A DNA stretch of 64,000 bases from an uncultured Clostridia bacterium (GCA_947302715.1 CAMYVY010000011.1:18578-82577); one strand, 5' to 3'; shown: positions 1 through 9,965, numbered from the stretch's first letter. Notes: generated from the sequence alone by a model not told the origin. Made by a program: numbers and translations.

Positions 1-1784
1 GCGACCTTGCTATGCTGCTAAACTATACGGGTAATTACAAGTCTCTAACCTTTATGGGTTTATTCTTATCTGCTATTGCTATGATAATGGGAATGGCTCC
101 GTATATTTGCATTTGGCTTGTGGCGAGAGACTTAATAAAGGTCGCTCCCAATTGGACAGAAGCAACTAGTATATCAGGCTACGGTTGGATGGCCTTCGCT
201 TTTGCCGTTGGGGGAATAGTAATCTATTTTTTCGCCCTTATGTGCACCCACCTCGCCGCATTCAGAACGGCATCGAATATCAGAAAGCAGGGAATGGCGC
301 ATCTCATGAAGACACCCATGGGTTACTTTGATAACAACGCATCGGGGCTCATAAGAAACAGACTTAACGGTGCAGCCGCTGAAACCGAGACGCTCCTCGC
401 ACACAATCTTGCGGATATAGTTGGAACGGTGGCCATGTTCATCGCCATGATAGTTCTCATGTTTGTCTTTGATTGGAGGATGGGCGCTGCTTGCGTTCTT
501 GCTGCAGTGATCTCTGTAGTAGCCATGTTCTCCATGATGGGTGGAAAAAATGCGGGACTCATGGCGGAATACCAGGCAGCCCAGGATGTAATGAGCAAGG
601 CGGGGACGGAATACGTGAGAGGAATTCCGGTAGTTAAGGTGTTTCAGCAGACCGTTAATTCCTTCAAGGCTTTCAAGAAAGCAATTGAAGATTACAGTGA
701 AAAGGCCGGATATTATCAAGGAGTTGTCTGCAGAATTCCGCAGGCGATAAACCTTACGTTTACGGAAGGGGCGTTCATATTCCTTATCCCGGTCGCACTA
801 TTTATTGCGCCTAAGGCACTCGAGACCGGAAGTTTCGCCGAGTTTGTTACGGACTTTGCTTTTTATGCTGTTTTCTCCGCTATTATTTCTACAGCGCTGG
901 CAAAGGTGATGTTTGCAGCAAGTGGAACCATGCTCGCAAGTGCAGCAATGGCAAGAATAAGTCATATTACCAATGCGCCAATTCAGAATGTGGCGGAATA
1001 CCCGGAGTCCATCAACGGAAACTCCGTTGAGTTTAAGGACGTGACTTTTAGCTACGATGAATCAAAGGCGTCTGCCTTGAGTAACGTGTCCTTCAGAGTA
1101 GAACCCGGAGAGACCGTGGCTTTGGTTGGACCTTCAGGTGGAGGTAAGACTACGGCGGCAAGTCTCATCCCGAGATTCTGGGATGCCGGCTCAGGCACAG
1201 TGGAGGTTGGAGGAGTCGACGTTACAAAGGTTGACCCAAAGGAACTGATGAGCAAGGTTGCCTTTGTTTTTCAGAATAATAGGCTCTTTAAGACTTCTAT
1301 CTTAGAAAACGTAAGAGCAGCAAGACCAAATGCATCCATAGAGGAAGTTGAGGAGGCTCTTAGACTGGCGCAATGCGACGATATAATAGCGAAGCTTCCG
1401 GATGGAATTGATACCAAGATAGGTACGGAAGGGACATACTTGTCCGGAGGAGAAACCCAGAGAATCGCAATCGCAAGAGCGATTCTAAAGTACGCTCCAA
1501 TAGTCGTACTTGACGAGGCTACGGCCTTTGCCGATCCCGAGAACGAACTCATGATTCAGGAAGCGTTTAAGAAACTCATGGAAGGACGCACTGTAATCAT
1601 GATTGCCCACAGACTTTCAACTGTGGTTGGTGCAGACAGAATCATCGTCTTAAACAACGGAAGAGTCGAGGAATCCGGAACCCACGATGAACTCGTATCA
1701 AAGGGCGGCCTGTATTCCCGGATGTGGGAGGACTATAACAAAGCGGCCCAGTGGAAAATCGGTAAAGAAGGGGAGGCGGAATAA
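1..1784 (+). CDS. ABC exporter half-transporter A (5' end outside window)
   Basis: Fused membrane and ATPase half-transporter of the exporter-fold (type IV) ABC class, acting in the cytoplasmic membrane. The first third to half of the protein is hydrophobic, with about six membrane helices. The nucleotide-binding domain follows, with Walker A GPSGGGKT near residue 373, signature LSGGETQ near 477 and Walker B VVLDEATAF near 498. The reading frame is open to the window edge (Asp-Leu-Ala precede the first ATG at 12, and no ribosome site is visible), so the true start is probably upstream. It shares a TAATG stop/start with the next gene, so the two halves probably form a heterodimer. Substrate is unknown. 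The domain layout resembles IrtAB/YbtPQ-like siderophore transporters, but this is only a resemblance. Confidence 0.9.
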   Translation, partial: DLAMLLNYTGNYKSLTFMGLFLSAIAMIMGMAPYICIWLVARDLIKVAPNWTEATSISGYGWMAFAFAVGGIVIYFFALMCTHLAAFRTASNIRKQGMAHLMKTPMGYFDNNASGLIRNRLNGAAAETETLLAHNLADIVGTVAMFIAMIVLMFVFDWRMGAACVLAAVISVVAMFSMMGGKNAGLMAEYQAAQDVMSKAGTEYVRGIPVVKVFQQTVNSFKAFKKAIEDYSEKAGYYQGVVCRIPQAINLTFTEGAFIFLIPVALFIAPKALETGSFAEFVTDFAFYAVFSAIISTALAKVMFAASGTMLASAAMARISHITNAPIQNVAEYPESINGNSVEFKDVTFSYDESKASALSNVSFRVEPGETVALVGPSGGGKTTAASLIPRFWDAGSGTVEVGGVDVTKVDPKELMSKVAFVFQNNRLFKTSILENVRAARPNASIEEVEEALRLAQCDDIIAKLPDGIDTKIGTEGTYLSGGETQRIAIARAILKYAPIVVLDEATAFADPENELMIQEAFKKLMEGRTVIMIAHRLSTVVGADRIIVLNNGRVEESGTHDELVSKGGLYSRMWEDYNKAAQWKIGKEGEAE

Positions 1785-3526
1785 TGTTCGGAGAAAAGTT
1801 TAAAAGAAAGTACGCCTTAAGTGACCAAGGAATTATAACTACCAAGAAGGGAACCTTCTGGACCGTAGTGGTGAATTTGATCGTGATGGCCGGTATGGGA
1901 ATACTATATCTTCTCATGTCCAGATTTATGGAAACATTGACCGGCGGAGCAGAGCTTCCGGGGCCGATGCTATTCATAGGCCTAACCATTGCCTTTGTAG
2001 TCCTTTCGTTCGTGACCCACCTGGAACAGTACAAGGCGACATATGGTCTCGTCTATGAAGAAGTCGAAACCATGAGACTGGGACTCGCTGAGAGATTGAG
2101 AAAGCTTCCTCTTGGTTACTTCGGTAAGCGAGACATTGCGGACCTGACGGAAACCATCATGGGTGACGTAAACAGAATGGAGCACGTCTGGTCACACGTC
2201 CTCGGCTATCTCTATGGATCATATATATCTACGGGGATAATCTTCGTCATGCTGATGATATATAACTGGAAGCTTGCAATAGCATGCCTCTGGGGTGTTC
2301 CTGTTGCCTTTGCTCTTTTATTCGGAAGCAGAAAGCTGGCCAACAAAAATGCAGAGATAACCAAGGCTGCAGGTCTCGTGGTTTCGGACAGCATGCAGGA
2401 GGCGCTAGAAAACATCAGGGAGATTCACTCCACCGGTCAGGAGGAGAGATATATAAACGAGCTAAATCAAAAGATAGACCAGCATGAATCGACAATGATA
2501 CGCGGGGAACTGGCGACGGGATTGTTCGTTAACGGTGCGAGCGTAATCATGCGCCTTGGTGTCGCAACGACGATTCTTGTTGGAGCGAATCTAATACTTT
2601 CGGGAAGCATCGACTTCATGGTTCTATTCATGTTCCTACTGGTTATAACCAGGGTCTATGCGCCATTTGATCAGAGCCTGGCACTCATTGCAGAGGTATT
2701 CCTGTCACAGGTATCTGCGGACAGACTCATGGAGATTTATGACGAGCCGATACAGGAAGGCGTGGAGTCGTTCAATCCGTCTGGACATGACATAGAGTTC
2801 AAGGACGTTCGCTTTGCCTATGATAATGAACAGGTCCTTAATGGAGTAAGCTTCACGGCAAAGGAGGGAGAGGTAACAGCTCTCGTTGGTCCGTCGGGAA
2901 GCGGAAAGAGCACCTGCGCTCGTTTGGCGGCGAGACTTTGGGATATAGACGGAGGCTCAATAGAGGTCGGTGGAGTCGATATCTCGGCCGTTGACCCGGA
3001 GGTTCTCCTCACGGATTATTCCATGGTATTCCAGGACGTTGTGCTCTTTGATGATACCATCATGGAAAATATACGTCTCGGAAAATTTGGAGCAACGGAC
3101 GAGGAGGTTCTTGCTGCAGCAAAGGCAGCGAACTGCGACGAGTTCGTAAACAAGCTCCCGGAAGGATATAAAACGCCGATCGGAGAGAACGGAGCGAAGC
3201 TCTCGGGCGGCGAGCGCCAGAGAATATCCATTGCGAGAGCACTTCTAAAAGACGCGCCAATCGTTCTCCTCGACGAAGCGACCGCGTCCCTCGACGTTGA
3301 AAACGAAACCAAGGTACAGGGCGCACTCTCGAGGCTCCTCGCAGGAAAGACGGTCCTCGTAATCGCTCACAGAATGAGAACCGTCGAAGCAGCGGACAAG
3401 ATTGTCGTTCTTGATAATGGAAAGGTAGTCGAAGAAGGCTCACCCAAGGAACTCAGAACCAAAGAGGGAAGCGTGTTCAAGCACATGGCAGACCTTCAGG
3501 CAAAAGGCGCAGCCTGGACGGTATAG
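1784..3526 (+). CDS. ABC exporter half-transporter B
   Basis: Second half-transporter of the pair, with an N-terminal membrane domain and a C-terminal ATPase. Visible motifs are Walker A GPSGSGKST near residue 369, signature LSGGERQ near 472, Walker B VLLDEATASLD near 498 and the H-loop IAHRM near 526. Its ATG overlaps the stop codon of half A by one base, so translation is probably coupled and the functional unit is an A/B heterodimer. Both ATPase sites look intact. It ends one base before the convergent phosphatase gene, with no obvious terminator hairpin between them. Substrate cannot be deduced. Confidence 0.92.
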   Translation: MFGEKFKRKYALSDQGIITTKKGTFWTVVVNLIVMAGMGILYLLMSRFMETLTGGAELPGPMLFIGLTIAFVVLSFVTHLEQYKATYGLVYEEVETMRLGLAERLRKLPLGYFGKRDIADLTETIMGDVNRMEHVWSHVLGYLYGSYISTGIIFVMLMIYNWKLAIACLWGVPVAFALLFGSRKLANKNAEITKAAGLVVSDSMQEALENIREIHSTGQEERYINELNQKIDQHESTMIRGELATGLFVNGASVIMRLGVATTILVGANLILSGSIDFMVLFMFLLVITRVYAPFDQSLALIAEVFLSQVSADRLMEIYDEPIQEGVESFNPSGHDIEFKDVRFAYDNEQVLNGVSFTAKEGEVTALVGPSGSGKSTCARLAARLWDIDGGSIEVGGVDISAVDPEVLLTDYSMVFQDVVLFDDTIMENIRLGKFGATDEEVLAAAKAANCDEFVNKLPEGYKTPIGENGAKLSGGERQRISIARALLKDAPIVLLDEATASLDVENETKVQGALSRLLAGKTVLVIAHRMRTVEAADKIVVLDNGKVVEEGSPKELRTKEGSVFKHMADLQAKGAAWTV

Positions 3527-3527
3527 A

Positions 3528-4940
3528 TTATGAATCTATCTTGCCGTTATACTGCAGGCAGAGCATAGTAAGGTCGTCGAACTGAGGAGCTTCACCAACG
3601 AAGTCTTCTACAGCAGAGGTGATGCCTGAAAGAATATCTTCGGGTGATTTATTCTCCGAAGAACGAAGGGCGATAATCATTCTGTCCGTGCCGAATAATT
3701 CTTCGTCTTTATTAGTGGCTTCAGGAACTCCATCGGTGTATACAAATATCTTGGATCCTGGAGTCATTTTTAATTCATATTCCTTATACTTCATCCCTTC
3801 CATAGCGCCTACTACGACACCGTGCTTATCCTTAAGGAGTTCAAATCTTCCGTCGGCGTTTTTGATGGCGGGATATTCGTGGCCCGCATTGGCGCAGACC
3901 ATATCACCTGTGGTTAGATTAAGAATTCCTAACCATACAGTTACAAACATTTCATCTCTGTTGTTTTTACATATTTGGTCGTTTACCGTTTCCAAAATCT
4001 CTTTGGGGCTAATACCCAAAAGAGCGGTATTCTGAATAAGAGATTTAGATACCATCATGAAGAGAGCTGCGGGAACACCTTTTCCGGATACGTCTGCCAT
4101 TACCATTACAAGATGGTTATCGTCGACCAGGAAGAAGTCGTAGAAATCTCCACCAACTTCCTTGGCTGGGTTCATGGAAGCGTATATTTCGAAATCGCTT
4201 CTATCAGGGAAAGCCGGGAATATATTTGGAAGCATATTCTCTTGAATATGCTTGGCCATATTTAGTTCCGTCTCTATGCGAGAAGTTTCGGTTTTCTGGG
4301 ACTCGTATTCTTCGCTTTGATCCCGAATGATAGCACCGAACATGTAGGCTCCTGCTGCAACAGTGGCAAAGATGACGAACTGGATTCCATAGAATAATCC
4401 CTGAATCAAAATAGCGATTATCGGAGCTATCATGTAAACCCAGAATGCTATGCGGACTCTTGGTTTAAAGTTTTGACGGTATTTAACGAGAAGATACATA
4501 TCGAAAATAAGCATAAGAAGGGGAGCCAAGTTGGACAAGAGATATAGTCCGCCCCTGTGATAAACATTGGATTCATCAAAGTAAAAGACGCTGCCGTTTG
4601 CGGTTCCAACTATTAGAATAATAGTGTGGAGGATGAGTAGTCCCTCTAATAGTATAAACCCGGGTCGAGTGCTTCGAGGCGAATCGGCTGCGTTAAGCAC
4701 CGCAAGAGACATCATGTTGGACATGAGCCCTGCTGTTAACATCTCTACAAATGTAATGGTATAAAGGGTTTTGGTGATTCCTTCTCCCGGATGTCCATTT
4801 AAAAGTTCTCGCACAAGGTGATTACTAATGTAAACAAGAACGAAGAAAAAGAAAACCTGAAAATACCTACGTATCTCCTTGCTTATGTGACCTGAAGTGG
4901 TAATTTGAAAAAGACAGGTAAGGCAAAGGCTGATTCCCAT
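3528..4940 (-). CDS. Membrane-anchored PP2C/SpoIIE-type serine phosphatase
   Basis: The N-terminal half (to about residue 215) is a run of hydrophobic helices, consistent with a 7TM-like sensor. A short helical linker follows, then a SpoIIE/RsbU-type PP2C domain (about residues 235-470). Metal-binding motifs are visible: GGDFYDF, VADVSGKGVPAA, ANAGHEYP, YTDGVPEA and the terminal DDLTML. Such proteins dephosphorylate anti-anti-sigma (STAS) partners in response to a membrane signal, but no STAS or anti-sigma kinase lies nearby, so the partner is unknown. A stop codon lies five codons upstream of the ATG, which fixes the start closely, though its ribosome site is weak. It is convergent with the ABC pair. 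Confidence 0.88.
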   Translation of the reverse strand: MGISLCLTCLFQITTSGHISKEIRRYFQVFFFFVLVYISNHLVRELLNGHPGEGITKTLYTITFVEMLTAGLMSNMMSLAVLNAADSPRSTRPGFILLEGLLILHTIILIVGTANGSVFYFDESNVYHRGGLYLLSNLAPLLMLIFDMYLLVKYRQNFKPRVRIAFWVYMIAPIIAILIQGLFYGIQFVIFATVAAGAYMFGAIIRDQSEEYESQKTETSRIETELNMAKHIQENMLPNIFPAFPDRSDFEIYASMNPAKEVGGDFYDFFLVDDNHLVMVMADVSGKGVPAALFMMVSKSLIQNTALLGISPKEILETVNDQICKNNRDEMFVTVWLGILNLTTGDMVCANAGHEYPAIKNADGRFELLKDKHGVVVGAMEGMKYKEYELKMTPGSKIFVYTDGVPEATNKDEELFGTDRMIIALRSSENKSPEDILSGITSAVEDFVGEAPQFDDLTMLCLQYNGKIDS

Positions 4941-5148
4941 TGCTATAAAAAAATGTTAAGTAGTGTAATCCATGAAAAGGTGAAACTCATACTATCCTCC
5001 TCGTAATCTATCTATGCAAGAGGAAGAATGGCTTACGGAAGAAGAGTATATAACCTTCAAAACCATTCTCCAAAACCTCTTGGATGGAGATTGGGGCAAT
5101 TAGTGAAATATAGCAGAGCAAAGATAAATTCAATCCTGCGTAAATATT

Positions 5149-5937
5149 CTAATTTGTGAGCACCTCGATTTTGGGGTGCTCTTCTCTTATGATGCTGTCA
5201 GTTGTATATAGCTTTGTAATGATATTTAGTAAGTCGCTTTTTATGACAGTGTTTTCGCAGTGAGATACATAAACGTAAATATCGTTTGCGCCCAATTCTT
5301 TTAATAACTTGGCTGCAGTATTAAGAGTATTGCCGCTGGAACATATATCATCGACCATCAGGATGTCCCTACCCTTAATTTTCTCAACATCCCCCTCAAT
5401 CTCGAGACTTTTAATAACGCGCGTTGTTTTGTCGCGACTCTTCATGCCATATATAAAGTCGCGGTCGGTTTTATCGGCGTAACGCTTAACTGCACCCTCA
5501 TCGGGATAGAACATAATCGTTGAATCATCCAATTTATCTAAAACTGCTTGAATATATTTCTCAGGGGTGATGACAACTATTCTATCGATTAAAGCCTCGC
5601 TTACTATCGAGTGTGGATCCAGAACAACGACTCGCTTGAAATTCAAGCTATTTATTATTTCTGAAAAATACTTTAGAGAAAAGACATGATTGTTCTGCTG
5701 AGCGCGGTCTTTTCTGGCGTTGGGTATATAGGGCATGTGTAGCTCAACGTCGTCGATTCCCTTTGTATGTAAATGCTTTGCGAGGTAATAAACAATAATT
5801 AATTCCTCGTTATTATCAAAACGCCATTCGATGACATTTGTTTCTCCGTGCTTAAGAAGATCGTAATCAATTTTGATATCCAATGCTCCATCGGAAAAAT
5901 ACTTATGATTTACGCTTACATTATTTAAGGCTATCAT
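5149..5937 (-). CDS. Ribose-phosphate pyrophosphokinase-like (PRPP synthetase family) protein
   Basis: Resembles PRPP synthetase, which makes 5-phosphoribosyl-1-pyrophosphate from ribose-5-phosphate and ATP. Motifs in order are PNARKDRAQ (about 72-80, equivalent to the ATP-binding ARQDR region), VVLDPHS (104-110), and the phosphoribosyl-binding loop MVDDICSSGNT (194-204). At 262 residues it is clearly shorter than the usual ~315 and lacks the canonical N-terminal segment, so it belongs to a divergent short branch seen in bacteria and phages. It stands alone, convergent to nothing and divergent from tdh. Activity as a true Prs rather than as a phosphoribosyltransferase-like salvage enzyme is inferred, not shown. 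Confidence 0.78.
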   Translation of the reverse strand: MIALNNVSVNHKYFSDGALDIKIDYDLLKHGETNVIEWRFDNNEELIIVYYLAKHLHTKGIDDVELHMPYIPNARKDRAQQNNHVFSLKYFSEIINSLNFKRVVVLDPHSIVSEALIDRIVVITPEKYIQAVLDKLDDSTIMFYPDEGAVKRYADKTDRDFIYGMKSRDKTTRVIKSLEIEGDVEKIKGRDILMVDDICSSGNTLNTAAKLLKELGANDIYVYVSHCENTVIKSDLLNIITKLYTTDSIIREEHPKIEVLTN

Positions 5938-6193
5938 TAGAACTATCTCCCTTCGTTGATAAAATTGATATTGATAGAATTTGATATTCTTAACAAAATT
6001 CGGTTGAAATTATTATCCTAATAACTAAATATTACGTTAATAGATAAGCTTTTGTCAAAACAAAAATCAATGCGGAATTATAATTCCATCAAAAGTCTTT
6101 AATAATATGTCCTTATACCTTATAATATGGGCGTGATTAATATCACGATGCATTTAAAGTAGATACTGTTTAGGCTATTAGGAGACAATGCTG

Positions 6194-7234
6194 ATGGAAA
6201 GACTTATGGACGCAATCGTTAAGCCGGAAAGGGGGCCGGGCTTGGAACTCAGGAAGGTACCTGTGCCGGTACCTGGACCGGGAGAAGTATTAATCAAGAT
6301 TCACAAGACTGCAATCTGTGGAACCGATGTGCACATTTATAATTGGGACCCCTGGGCAAGAGAGCACATTAAGAATCCGCCTATGACAATCGGACACGAA
6401 TACGTGGGTGAAATAGCAGAACTTGGAGAAGGTGTCACCGGACTTACAATTGGCCAAAGAGTATCCGGCGAGGGACACATTACCTGCCACCACTGCAGGA
6501 ATTGTCATACGGGAAATATACAATGGTGCAAAAACACGATTTCTGTTGGTGTGGATCGCGACGGTGCCTTTGCCGAATATGTTTGTATACCGGAAAGCAA
6601 TGTCATCATTATCGAGGAATCTCTTCCCGAGGATGTGGTGGCATTTTTTGATGCTGTAGGAAATGCGACGCACACAGCACTTATGTGGGATTTAATCGGT
6701 GAGGACGTTTTGATTACGGGAGCAGGCCCAATAGGAATAATTGCAGCAGGAATCTGCAAATATTCAGGAGCAAGAAGAGTAATCATTACTGATATCAATG
6801 AGGATAGGCTGGAACTCGCAAGAAAGATGGGAGTTGATGCAGCGGTGAATACATCAAAGGAGGACCTGCCGCTCGTAATGAAGGAGCAGGGCTTGGTCGA
6901 GGGCTTTGATGTTGGACTCGAGATGTCCGGTTCCGAGGATGCCTTTAAACAGATGGTAGGAGTGATGAGAAACGGTGGAAAGATTTCTCTCCTTGGAATA
7001 GGGAATAGACCGATTTCTATTGACATGAATCAGATAATCGGTAAGGGACTTACTCTTCAAGGAATCTACGGTCGTCAAATGGACAACTGGCATCAAATGA
7101 GCTATATGGTCCAAGGAGGCTTGGATTTAACGCCGGTCATCACTCATAGATATAACTATAGGGATTTTGAAAAGGGCTTCGAAGCGATGAACAGCGGAAA
7201 GTCGGGAAAGGTTATTCTTGATTGGAGCAAATAA
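6194..7234 (+). CDS. tdh: L-threonine 3-dehydrogenase
   Basis: Zinc-dependent medium-chain dehydrogenase that oxidises L-threonine to 2-amino-3-ketobutyrate with NAD+. Visible are the catalytic zinc motif [19 protein letters not shown], the structural zinc cluster [15 protein letters not shown], and the nucleotide-binding [11 protein letters not shown]. Length (about 346 aa) fits the family. I prefer the ATG at 6194 because it sits 8 bases after AGGAGA; an ATG at 6188 is too close to it. It is followed 40 bases later by kbl, which uses its product, so the two form a two-gene threonine catabolism unit giving glycine and acetyl-CoA. Confidence 0.94.
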   Translation: MERLMDAIVKPERGPGLELRKVPVPVPGPGEVLIKIHKTAICGTDVHIYNWDPWAREHIKNPPMTIGHEYVGEIAELGEGVTGLTIGQRVSGEGHITCHHCRNCHTGNIQWCKNTISVGVDRDGAFAEYVCIPESNVIIIEESLPEDVVAFFDAVGNATHTALMWDLIGEDVLITGAGPIGIIAAGICKYSGARRVIITDINEDRLELARKMGVDAAVNTSKEDLPLVMKEQGLVEGFDVGLEMSGSEDAFKQMVGVMRNGGKISLLGIGNRPISIDMNQIIGKGLTLQGIYGRQMDNWHQMSYMVQGGLDLTPVITHRYNYRDFEKGFEAMNSGKSGKVILDWSK

Positions 7235-7274
7235 CACTGGCTGTACGGCTGATTTAACCGAAAGGACAATAGTA

Positions 7275-8462
7275 ATGAAGAAAGCGATAGAACAATTTGA
7301 AAAGGAACTTGAAAGCATCCGCGATGCCGGGACATGGAGGGAAGAACGGGTAATCACAACGCCCCAAAGATCCAGAATAGATACTACGATGAAGTCGCAG
7401 GTTGTCAATATGTGTGCCAACAATTATCTTGGACTATCGGACAGCAAGGATTTGATTGATGCTGCCAAGGCCAGTTACGACGATTGGGGATTTGGCCTTT
7501 CGTCGGTTCGCTTTATCTGCGGAACACAGCAGATTCATAAAGAACTTGAAAGAAAGCTTGCTGACTTTGTTGGAACTGATGACGCCATTCTCTATTCATC
7601 CTGCTTTGATGCGAATGGCGGACTCTTCGAAACCTTGATGGGTGAAAACGACGTTATTATTTCAGATGAACTTAATCATGCTTCCATAATAGATGGCGTT
7701 AGGCTTGCCAAGGCGAAAAGACTTAGGTACAAGAATAACGACATGGACGATTTGAAATCTAAACTCGATGAAGCGAAGAACGCGGGAGCTGAAAAGATAA
7801 TGATTGCAACCGACGGAGTTTTTTCGATGGATGGATATATTGCTAATCTCCGGGGAATTTGTGACCTTGCGGATGAATACGATGCGCTTGTTATGGTGGA
7901 TGACAGCCATGCCGTGGGGTTCATGGGTGCACACGGAAAGGGCACTGCGGAATATTGCGATGTAATGGGAAGAGTTGATATCATTACCGGAACATTTGGT
8001 AAGGGACTTGGAGGAGCCTCCGGCGGATACACCGCTGCTCGTCAGCCTATAGTCGATTTGCTGAGACAGAAATCCAGACCATATCTCTTTTCCAATACCG
8101 TTGCTCCGGCAATATGTGCGGCAACGCTAAAAACATTGGAGCTATTAAATGAATCGACGGCACTTAGAGATAAGGTTCATGAAAACGCACGCTACTTTAG
8201 AAGTGAAATGGAGAAGCTGGGTTTTGACTTGCTCCCGGGTGAACATCCCATTGTTCCCGTAATGCTCTATGACCCGAGGGTTGCTCACGAGTTCGCGAGA
8301 CGCATGCTCGATAAGGGAGTATATGTTGTCGCATTCTGTTACCCTGTTGTACCAAAGGGGAAGGACAGAATCCGCACTCAAATCTCCGCAGGTCATACGA
8401 AGGAAGATATCGACTTTGCGGTAAAATGCTTCAAAGAAGTGAAAGAGGAAATGGGAATATAG
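7275..8462 (+). CDS. kbl: 2-amino-3-ketobutyrate CoA ligase (glycine C-acetyltransferase)
   Basis: PLP-dependent alpha-oxoamine synthase that cleaves 2-amino-3-ketobutyrate with CoA to glycine and acetyl-CoA, the second step after Tdh. Features visible are CANNYLGLS near the N-terminus, [10 protein letters not shown] (the Asp/His pocket over PLP), and the lysine motif [14 protein letters not shown]. Length is about 395 aa, as in E. coli Kbl. The frame is open further upstream into the end of tdh, but the ATG at 7275, preceded by GAAAGGAC, gives the family-typical N-terminus. A 12-bp perfect hairpin lies 45 bases downstream. Confidence 0.94.
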   Translation: MKKAIEQFEKELESIRDAGTWREERVITTPQRSRIDTTMKSQVVNMCANNYLGLSDSKDLIDAAKASYDDWGFGLSSVRFICGTQQIHKELERKLADFVGTDDAILYSSCFDANGGLFETLMGENDVIISDELNHASIIDGVRLAKAKRLRYKNNDMDDLKSKLDEAKNAGAEKIMIATDGVFSMDGYIANLRGICDLADEYDALVMVDDSHAVGFMGAHGKGTAEYCDVMGRVDIITGTFGKGLGGASGGYTAARQPIVDLLRQKSRPYLFSNTVAPAICAATLKTLELLNESTALRDKVHENARYFRSEMEKLGFDLLPGEHPIVPVMLYDPRVAHEFARRMLDKGVYVVAFCYPVVPKGKDRIRTQISAGHTKEDIDFAVKCFKEVKEEMGI

Positions 8463-8507
8463 ATTATTATTATCAGAATAATAGTATTTTTTACAAAAGG
8501 GTTGAAT

Positions 8508-8536
8508 AGGCTGATTCTACATGATAGAATCAGCCT
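8508..8536. terminator. Perfect 12-bp hairpin after kbl
   Basis: AGGCTGATTCTA and TAGAATCAGCCT enclose a CATGA loop. There is no U-tract, so it may act as a 3'-end-protecting hairpin for tdh-kbl mRNA rather than as an intrinsic terminator; a T-run occurs just upstream at about 8487-8492. Confidence 0.45.
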
Positions 8537-8559
8537 GTACTAGAAAACTAAATATCGTA

Positions 8560-8750
8560 AACGGTGCCGAGTTCTCTTGTTTTGACAATCAATTATTTCA
8601 ATTCGAGTTTGAGAACCGGGTAAAAGGGAAACAGGTTAGAATCCTGTGCGATCTCGTCACTGTAATAGGATAGTGCAGAGTCAATATGCCACTGGTTAAT
8701 CCGGGAAGGCGGCTATGTGCAATAACCCTTAAGTCAGGAAACCTGCCGTT
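8560..8750 (+). promoter_or_regulatory. Cobalamin (AdoCbl-type) riboswitch aptamer
   Basis: All landmarks of the B12 riboswitch occur in order: GGTGCC near 8563, the AAAGGGAAACAGG core near 8622, GTCACTGTAAT near 8656, GCCACTGG near 8688, GGGAAGGC near 8703, and the closing B12-box word AGTCAGGAAACCTGCC (8732-8747). It lies upstream of a long cobalamin biosynthesis operon on the same strand. By known biology, adenosylcobalamin binding lowers downstream expression. The switch is followed directly by alternative hairpins at 8784-8853. Confidence 0.95.
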
Positions 8751-8783
8751 TGCAAGTGTACGTATGCAGCTTAATGCCGGCAT

Positions 8784-8853
8784 AAAATCACGAGGAATTG
8801 ATTGTACAGAAAAAAGTCTTTTTGTTGTCGTGATTTTTTACATATGTCACGAC
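8784..8853 (+). terminator. Riboswitch expression platform: terminator versus anti-terminator
   Basis: AATCACGA (8786-8793) can pair with TCGTGATT (8828-8835), which runs straight into a T-tract: an intrinsic terminator. The middle segment GTCGTGA (8827-8833) can instead pair with TCACGAC (8847-8853), which destroys the terminator. The two stems share bases and are mutually exclusive, so regulation is probably at transcription elongation. Confidence 0.7.
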
Positions 8854-8915
8854 GAGAAAAAGGCTTTTTGTTTTGATGATAGTTGCGTGCGTACCATAAC
8901 CGAAAGGAGAAGACG

Positions 8916-9950
8916 ATGAAGAAGAAACTAATTATGGCACTTGCGTTGGTACTTGCGCTATCAATGGCATTTGCAACAGGATGCAGCAAAAAAGAAACAG
9001 CTGAAGAAACAACTGAAGAAACAACTGAAGAAACTGCTGAAGAAACGCAGACTGAGGAAACTACCGAAGCCGAGACTGAGGAAGTAGCTGAAGAGGAAGA
9101 TGAAGAAAACTATGAAACAGGAGACGCCTCTCTCGACAATGCTCGTAATCAGAACGAAATAGGAGAGAAGGAACTTCTCGTAGCAAGCTTTGGAACAAGC
9201 TTCAACGATAGCAGAAGGCTAACAATTGGAGCTATAGAAGGTGCTCTGGAAAATGCACTCACGGATTACAGTGTAAGACGTGGCTTCACAAGCCAGATAA
9301 TTATCGATCACGTAAAATCCAGAGACAATGTTGCTATCGACAATATCGGTGAAGCTCTTGACCGTGCTGAGAAAAACGGAGTGAAGACTTTGGTTGTTCA
9401 GCCGACACACCTCATGAATGGATTTGAGTATAACGATCTGGTTGATGAAATCGGAACAAGAGCGGATGCTTTTGAGAAGGTTGCAATCGGACAGCCTCTT
9501 TTGACTTCGGACGATGACTTTGAAAGAGTTGCAAAAGCTCTCTATGAAGCAACAAAGGAATATGACGACGGCGAAACTGCAATCTGCTTCATGGGACATG
9601 GAACGGAGGCTGATTCAAACAGCGTATATTCTAAGATGCAGGAAGTTATGGACAAACTTGGATATGCAAACTATTATATCGGAACGGTTGAGGCTGAACC
9701 ATCATTAGAGGATGTTATGGATGCCGTTCAGAAGGGTGGCTATAAAAAGGTAGTCCTTGAACCTATGATGGTTGTCGCTGGGGACCATGCAAACAACGAC
9801 ATGGCAGGTGATGAGGAAGATTCATGGAAGTCACAGCTTGAGAAGGCTGGTTACGAAGTAACCTGCATTCTAAGAGGTTTGGGAGAGATTCCTGAAATTC
9901 AGCAGATTTACGTAGAGCATGCACAGGCAGCAATTGATTCACTTAAATAA
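8916..9950 (+). CDS. cbiK: Lipoprotein-anchored sirohydrochlorin cobaltochelatase CbiK
   Basis: CbiK inserts Co2+ into sirohydrochlorin in the anaerobic B12 pathway. The protein starts with a lipoprotein signal peptide ending in the lipobox ATGC (Cys about residue 21), then a ~45-residue linker very rich in Glu and Thr, then the chelatase domain from about residue 80. That domain shows LLVASFGTSFNDSR, QPTHLMNGFEY (metal/porphyrin His), CFMGHGTEAD (second conserved His) and MMVVAGDHANNDMAG. The ATG at 8916 follows GAAAGGAGA. It is the first gene after the B12 riboswitch. Most CbiK enzymes are cytosolic; exported forms are known (Desulfovibrio CbiKP), so an extracytoplasmic role in cobalt or tetrapyrrole handling is possible. 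The enzymatic assignment is strong; location is inferred from the signal. Confidence 0.9.
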   Translation: MKKKLIMALALVLALSMAFATGCSKKETAEETTEETTEETAEETQTEETTEAETEEVAEEEDEENYETGDASLDNARNQNEIGEKELLVASFGTSFNDSRRLTIGAIEGALENALTDYSVRRGFTSQIIIDHVKSRDNVAIDNIGEALDRAEKNGVKTLVVQPTHLMNGFEYNDLVDEIGTRADAFEKVAIGQPLLTSDDDFERVAKALYEATKEYDDGETAICFMGHGTEADSNSVYSKMQEVMDKLGYANYYIGTVEAEPSLEDVMDAVQKGGYKKVVLEPMMVVAGDHANNDMAGDEEDSWKSQLEKAGYEVTCILRGLGEIPEIQQIYVEHAQAAIDSLK

Positions 9951-9965
9951 GGTAGCAAGCGACAA

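Noticed and set aside
174..719. 181-aa frame antisense to the ABC transporter
   Set aside because: Shadow of the real coding strand; Ser/His/Cys-rich composition typical of antisense frames.
5014..5103. 29-aa acidic frame between the phosphatase and PRPP-synthetase-like genes
   Set aside because: No ribosome binding site and no recognisable similarity; possibly a gene fragment, but not supportable.
5938..6193. Glycine or other riboswitch before tdh-kbl
   Set aside because: I looked for conserved glycine-aptamer words and found none; the gap is AT-rich without clear structure.
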